A stretch of DNA of 57,855 nucleotides from Rhizophagus sp. LPA8_4_AMF (taxonomy: Eukaryota; Glomeromycota; Glomeromycetes; Glomerales; Glomeraceae). The notes under the pieces were generated by a model. It made no database searches, had not been told where the DNA came from, and was given only the letters and a program-made list of their open reading frames with translations. Below, piece after piece: positions 55,390 through 57,855 of this stretch. How positions within the stretch are numbered: position 1 is the first letter of the stretch; each line of letters starts with the position of its first letter. Location of the stretch: contig JADRCO010000075.1 in the NCBI GenBank assembly GCA_021464525.1, positions 1-57,855 on the forward strand, written 5' to 3'. Both the position numbers and the translations under genes were made by a program.

Positions 55390-57345
55390 GTTTGATACCA
55401 AATATTAAAGAGATTCTCTTTTACCCTTCTTATATATGTGGGCTAAAGCTGCTGAAAGTCCTGGAAAAGGACAAACATTTAAGTCTTTTGGCTATAGCTG
55501 AAACTTTATGGGAAAAAGTCTTTCTTAACAATGATATTAAAGCATTTCTTATTTGCTTGTTTAGAAGTAAAAGGTGACTCCTTTTACATAAAACAGTTGG
55601 ATAATATACTTAAACAAGAATATGGGACCCCTTCAAAAGACTATGATAAAACTAGCTCTTCAATTAGCTTTGATAATAGCTATGTCAAAACTATTATATT
55701 TAATATGATTATGGACATTATCCTACATACCTATACTGCAAGTGTAGATAACAACCGTATATAAAAAATTGATAATAATAATGATCCCAATTTTAGAAAT
55801 CTTATCTCATCTACTCCTGATACTGATTTCAGTATAGCAACTGCAGATGGTGATAAGCATTAATCAAAACCTTCTGTTATTAATAAGGAATTATTTACGC
55901 TTATGATATCTAAATTAAAAAGAAAACGTGAGAGAAAAAAAACTAAGATTCAAGCTGCAGTAGCAGCTAAACTACAATAGAGTACTATTACATTGGACAA
56001 ACAATTTGCACCTTCCTCCAATATGTCATGTACTATTAAAAGTTCTACTTCTAAAAAGTCAGCCAATAAAATGAAAGAGATCACACTAACAAAGAACTGT
56101 TCTTAAAGAAAAGTATTAAGGCAATTAAGATTGGCAAATAAGGGCAAATTATGTAATTACTGGATATGAATCAGTGGCTCTGATCTTGTCTGTATGTGTA
56201 ATATTATTATTTATGACATTCTAGTAGCCTGGATTATGCAATACCTTTTTTAAAAACTTTCTTCTTGAGAAAAAATGATTTTAATCAGCCATAAAATGCA
56301 GAAAAAGTATTTGATAGTATAGGTTAAGATTGAGTTAGTTAATACAACTTGCCAGACTTTCAACTGTAATACTTGGGTCACACTTCTTGAAAATTACTTT
56401 GTGAAATAGTTTCCAGTTACTTGGACTTTAAAAAAACAAAAACGCAAAGAATTCTTTCAAGCTGCATTATATAAGGTTCTAGCTTCTATGACATACCCAC
56501 CTCTAATAGTTGACAGTAATGTCCACCTCTTCCTTAAGAAAGCTAATGCTAAATTATATAAGCTAGTAAAACTTCTGAACAGTATTATCAAATTGATCAT
56601 TTTCTTTGAATCTTAGAATAACCTTACCTCTATCATTGAAAAGAAAGTCAAGTGGTTGGATCAGGAACTTAAGTGAGCTTGCCATACCACTCTGACGTCA
56701 CTTGCTGGTAAAAAATAAGTAAATGCCAACTTTTCTTTACCAAATACTAACCAACTGAAGAAGAATCTAAAGGTTATAGCCTCTGAATCTAATACCATAC
56801 CAATTAAACCAAGAACTTCACTTAAGAAGTCACAAGCTAATCTGATTAATAAGTCATCTAAACTTAAAATTCTTTCAACCACTAAATAATCAAAGAAGAG
56901 GTCAAAATATAGTAAGGAAGCTTTATATGCAGAAATAAAATCACTGAAAAATTTCTTGAAAAAGCTTTGCCAGGACTAACTCAGCTCACCTTTAGCTATT
57001 TTCTTGGTTTTCTCTGGATTTACAGAATTTTAGCATGAGTTATTACTCCTTAGGATAAAACTGTAGTTTTTTTCTGCTTGTGTAGTTTTTATTATATTTT
57101 TATATAATTTTTAGTTTGTCTGTTAGATAAATTTTTTTCTTCATTTCCTTTTCAACTCAACGTATTTTTGCATTCTTTAGACCATAAGATTCTAATTGGA
57201 GGTTAAGAGTACTGGGATTTTACACTTTGGTCACTTATATAGGATAAATAGAGCAAAACAATGCACACATGGAGTTTTTCTGAGATAACAGGTGGTTTAC
57301 TAGTTTATAGGAATAGTCAGGTAGCGAATTTTATTATTATTTTAC
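55390..57345 (+). mobile_element. Unknown repeated coding sequence, copy B
   Basis: Coding-like segments follow in order on the plus strand: LKLLKVLEKDKHLSLLAIAE, FLFACLEVKGDSFYIKQLDN, SKLKRKRERKKTKIQAAVAA (a basic region), KKQKRKEFFQAALYKVLASM, and KKANAKLYKLVKLLNSIIKL, ending in a Lys/Ser-rich tail and an AT-rich 3' region. The last third matches copy A on the other strand at 43.05-49.56 kb. It is broken by many stops. I do not recognise the protein; the basic stretch and repetition point to a mobile-element product rather than a host gene. Confidence 0.55.
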
Positions 57346-57855
57346 ATGTAACCCTTTTTTTGGACTATTTTTAACTAATAAATACATTTCTTTAAATAAA
57401 AAAATATAAAACTGATCGCTTTTATAAAATTGTATAATTATTACATAATAATTATATACTAAAATTTAATTTCATATAAAACTCTAAATAAGTTAAGTCA
57501 ACTCAAATTAAATCATAAGTTAAATTAAATTCAAATTAGTAATTTTTAAACTCATAATAACTAATGAATTATAAGTTTAACTTATAAAACTAATTTAATT
57601 TTTATATTGTAAAAAAATAAAGTAAATTTAACATTAAATTTTATAAATATTTTACTTATTTATAATTTATTAAATGGTAATAATTACTGTTTTATACTTT
57701 AAAGTAAAAAAATAATATACTAATTTTATTTTTTTGTAAATTTAATTTATTTTAGGCTGTTTCAAATTGATTGTTTGTTTAACGTACCCCACTCCCTTCT
57801 ATTTTCTTAAAAATCTAAGTTTTAATAAACATATAACAACACATATGTTTAAATG
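57346..57855. other. AT-rich window end
   Basis: Simple AT-rich DNA with many taaattt/aaattta words. No gene or repeat boundary is seen. Confidence 0.55.

Overview
The window looks like nuclear DNA of an arbuscular mycorrhizal fungus (Glomeromycotina, most like Rhizophagus). It is very AT-rich, its genes carry many short GT-AG introns, the housekeeping proteins are fungal or early-diverging-opisthokont in character, and the transposon proteins belong to families I associate with Rhizophagus. This placement is inference from composition and protein character, not from a search.

Layout. 1-2900: degenerate repeats and an old coding remnant. 2900-42000: a dense block of conserved single-copy genes: VPS18 (-), a UQCC2-like cytochrome bc1 assembly factor (+), an mS34-like mitoribosomal protein (-), TFIIH p52/Tfb2 (-), a Glo3-type ArfGAP (-), eIF3a (-), ribosomal protein eS8 (+), V-ATPase subunit e (+), ORC3 (-), a RAD51AP1-like protein (+), a POLR2M/Gdown1-like protein (+), an intronless GRF-HARP-SNF2 helicase (+), a LigB-type extradiol dioxygenase (+) and an IQGAP-related RasGAP (-). 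Long AT-rich gaps lie at 12.7-14.8 and 30.5-33.2 kb.

42000-57855: a transposon graveyard with no recognisable host gene. An older repeated coding sequence of unknown family (about 43.05-49.56 kb, minus) was split by an element whose ends read TAAAGCTCC (43598-49169, perfect 8-bp target duplication GATTTAAT). That element is mostly GAGCTGGCTCGAGC-rich termini plus long arrays of hairpin-forming repeats. Between its two arrays sits a third element (44154-48252, 28-bp inverted ends, 4-bp duplication ATAA) carrying a decayed zinc-finger/DDE-like transposase gene. A second copy of the oldest sequence is at 55.4-57.3 kb. Between the two lies a separate DDE transposase gene (51.6-54.2 kb, minus), itself split by a 143-bp hAT-like MITE. 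Two further MITEs lie nearby.

Gene organisation. Several divergent pairs share short promoters with matching functions: eIF3a/eS8 (translation) and ORC3/RAD51AP1-like (replication/recombination, with MluI cell-cycle boxes ACGCGT). The SNF2 annealing-helicase-like gene also has ACGCGTAAAG upstream. Gene ends were fixed from start/stop codons and splice sites read by eye. No tRNA, rRNA or CRISPR array was seen.
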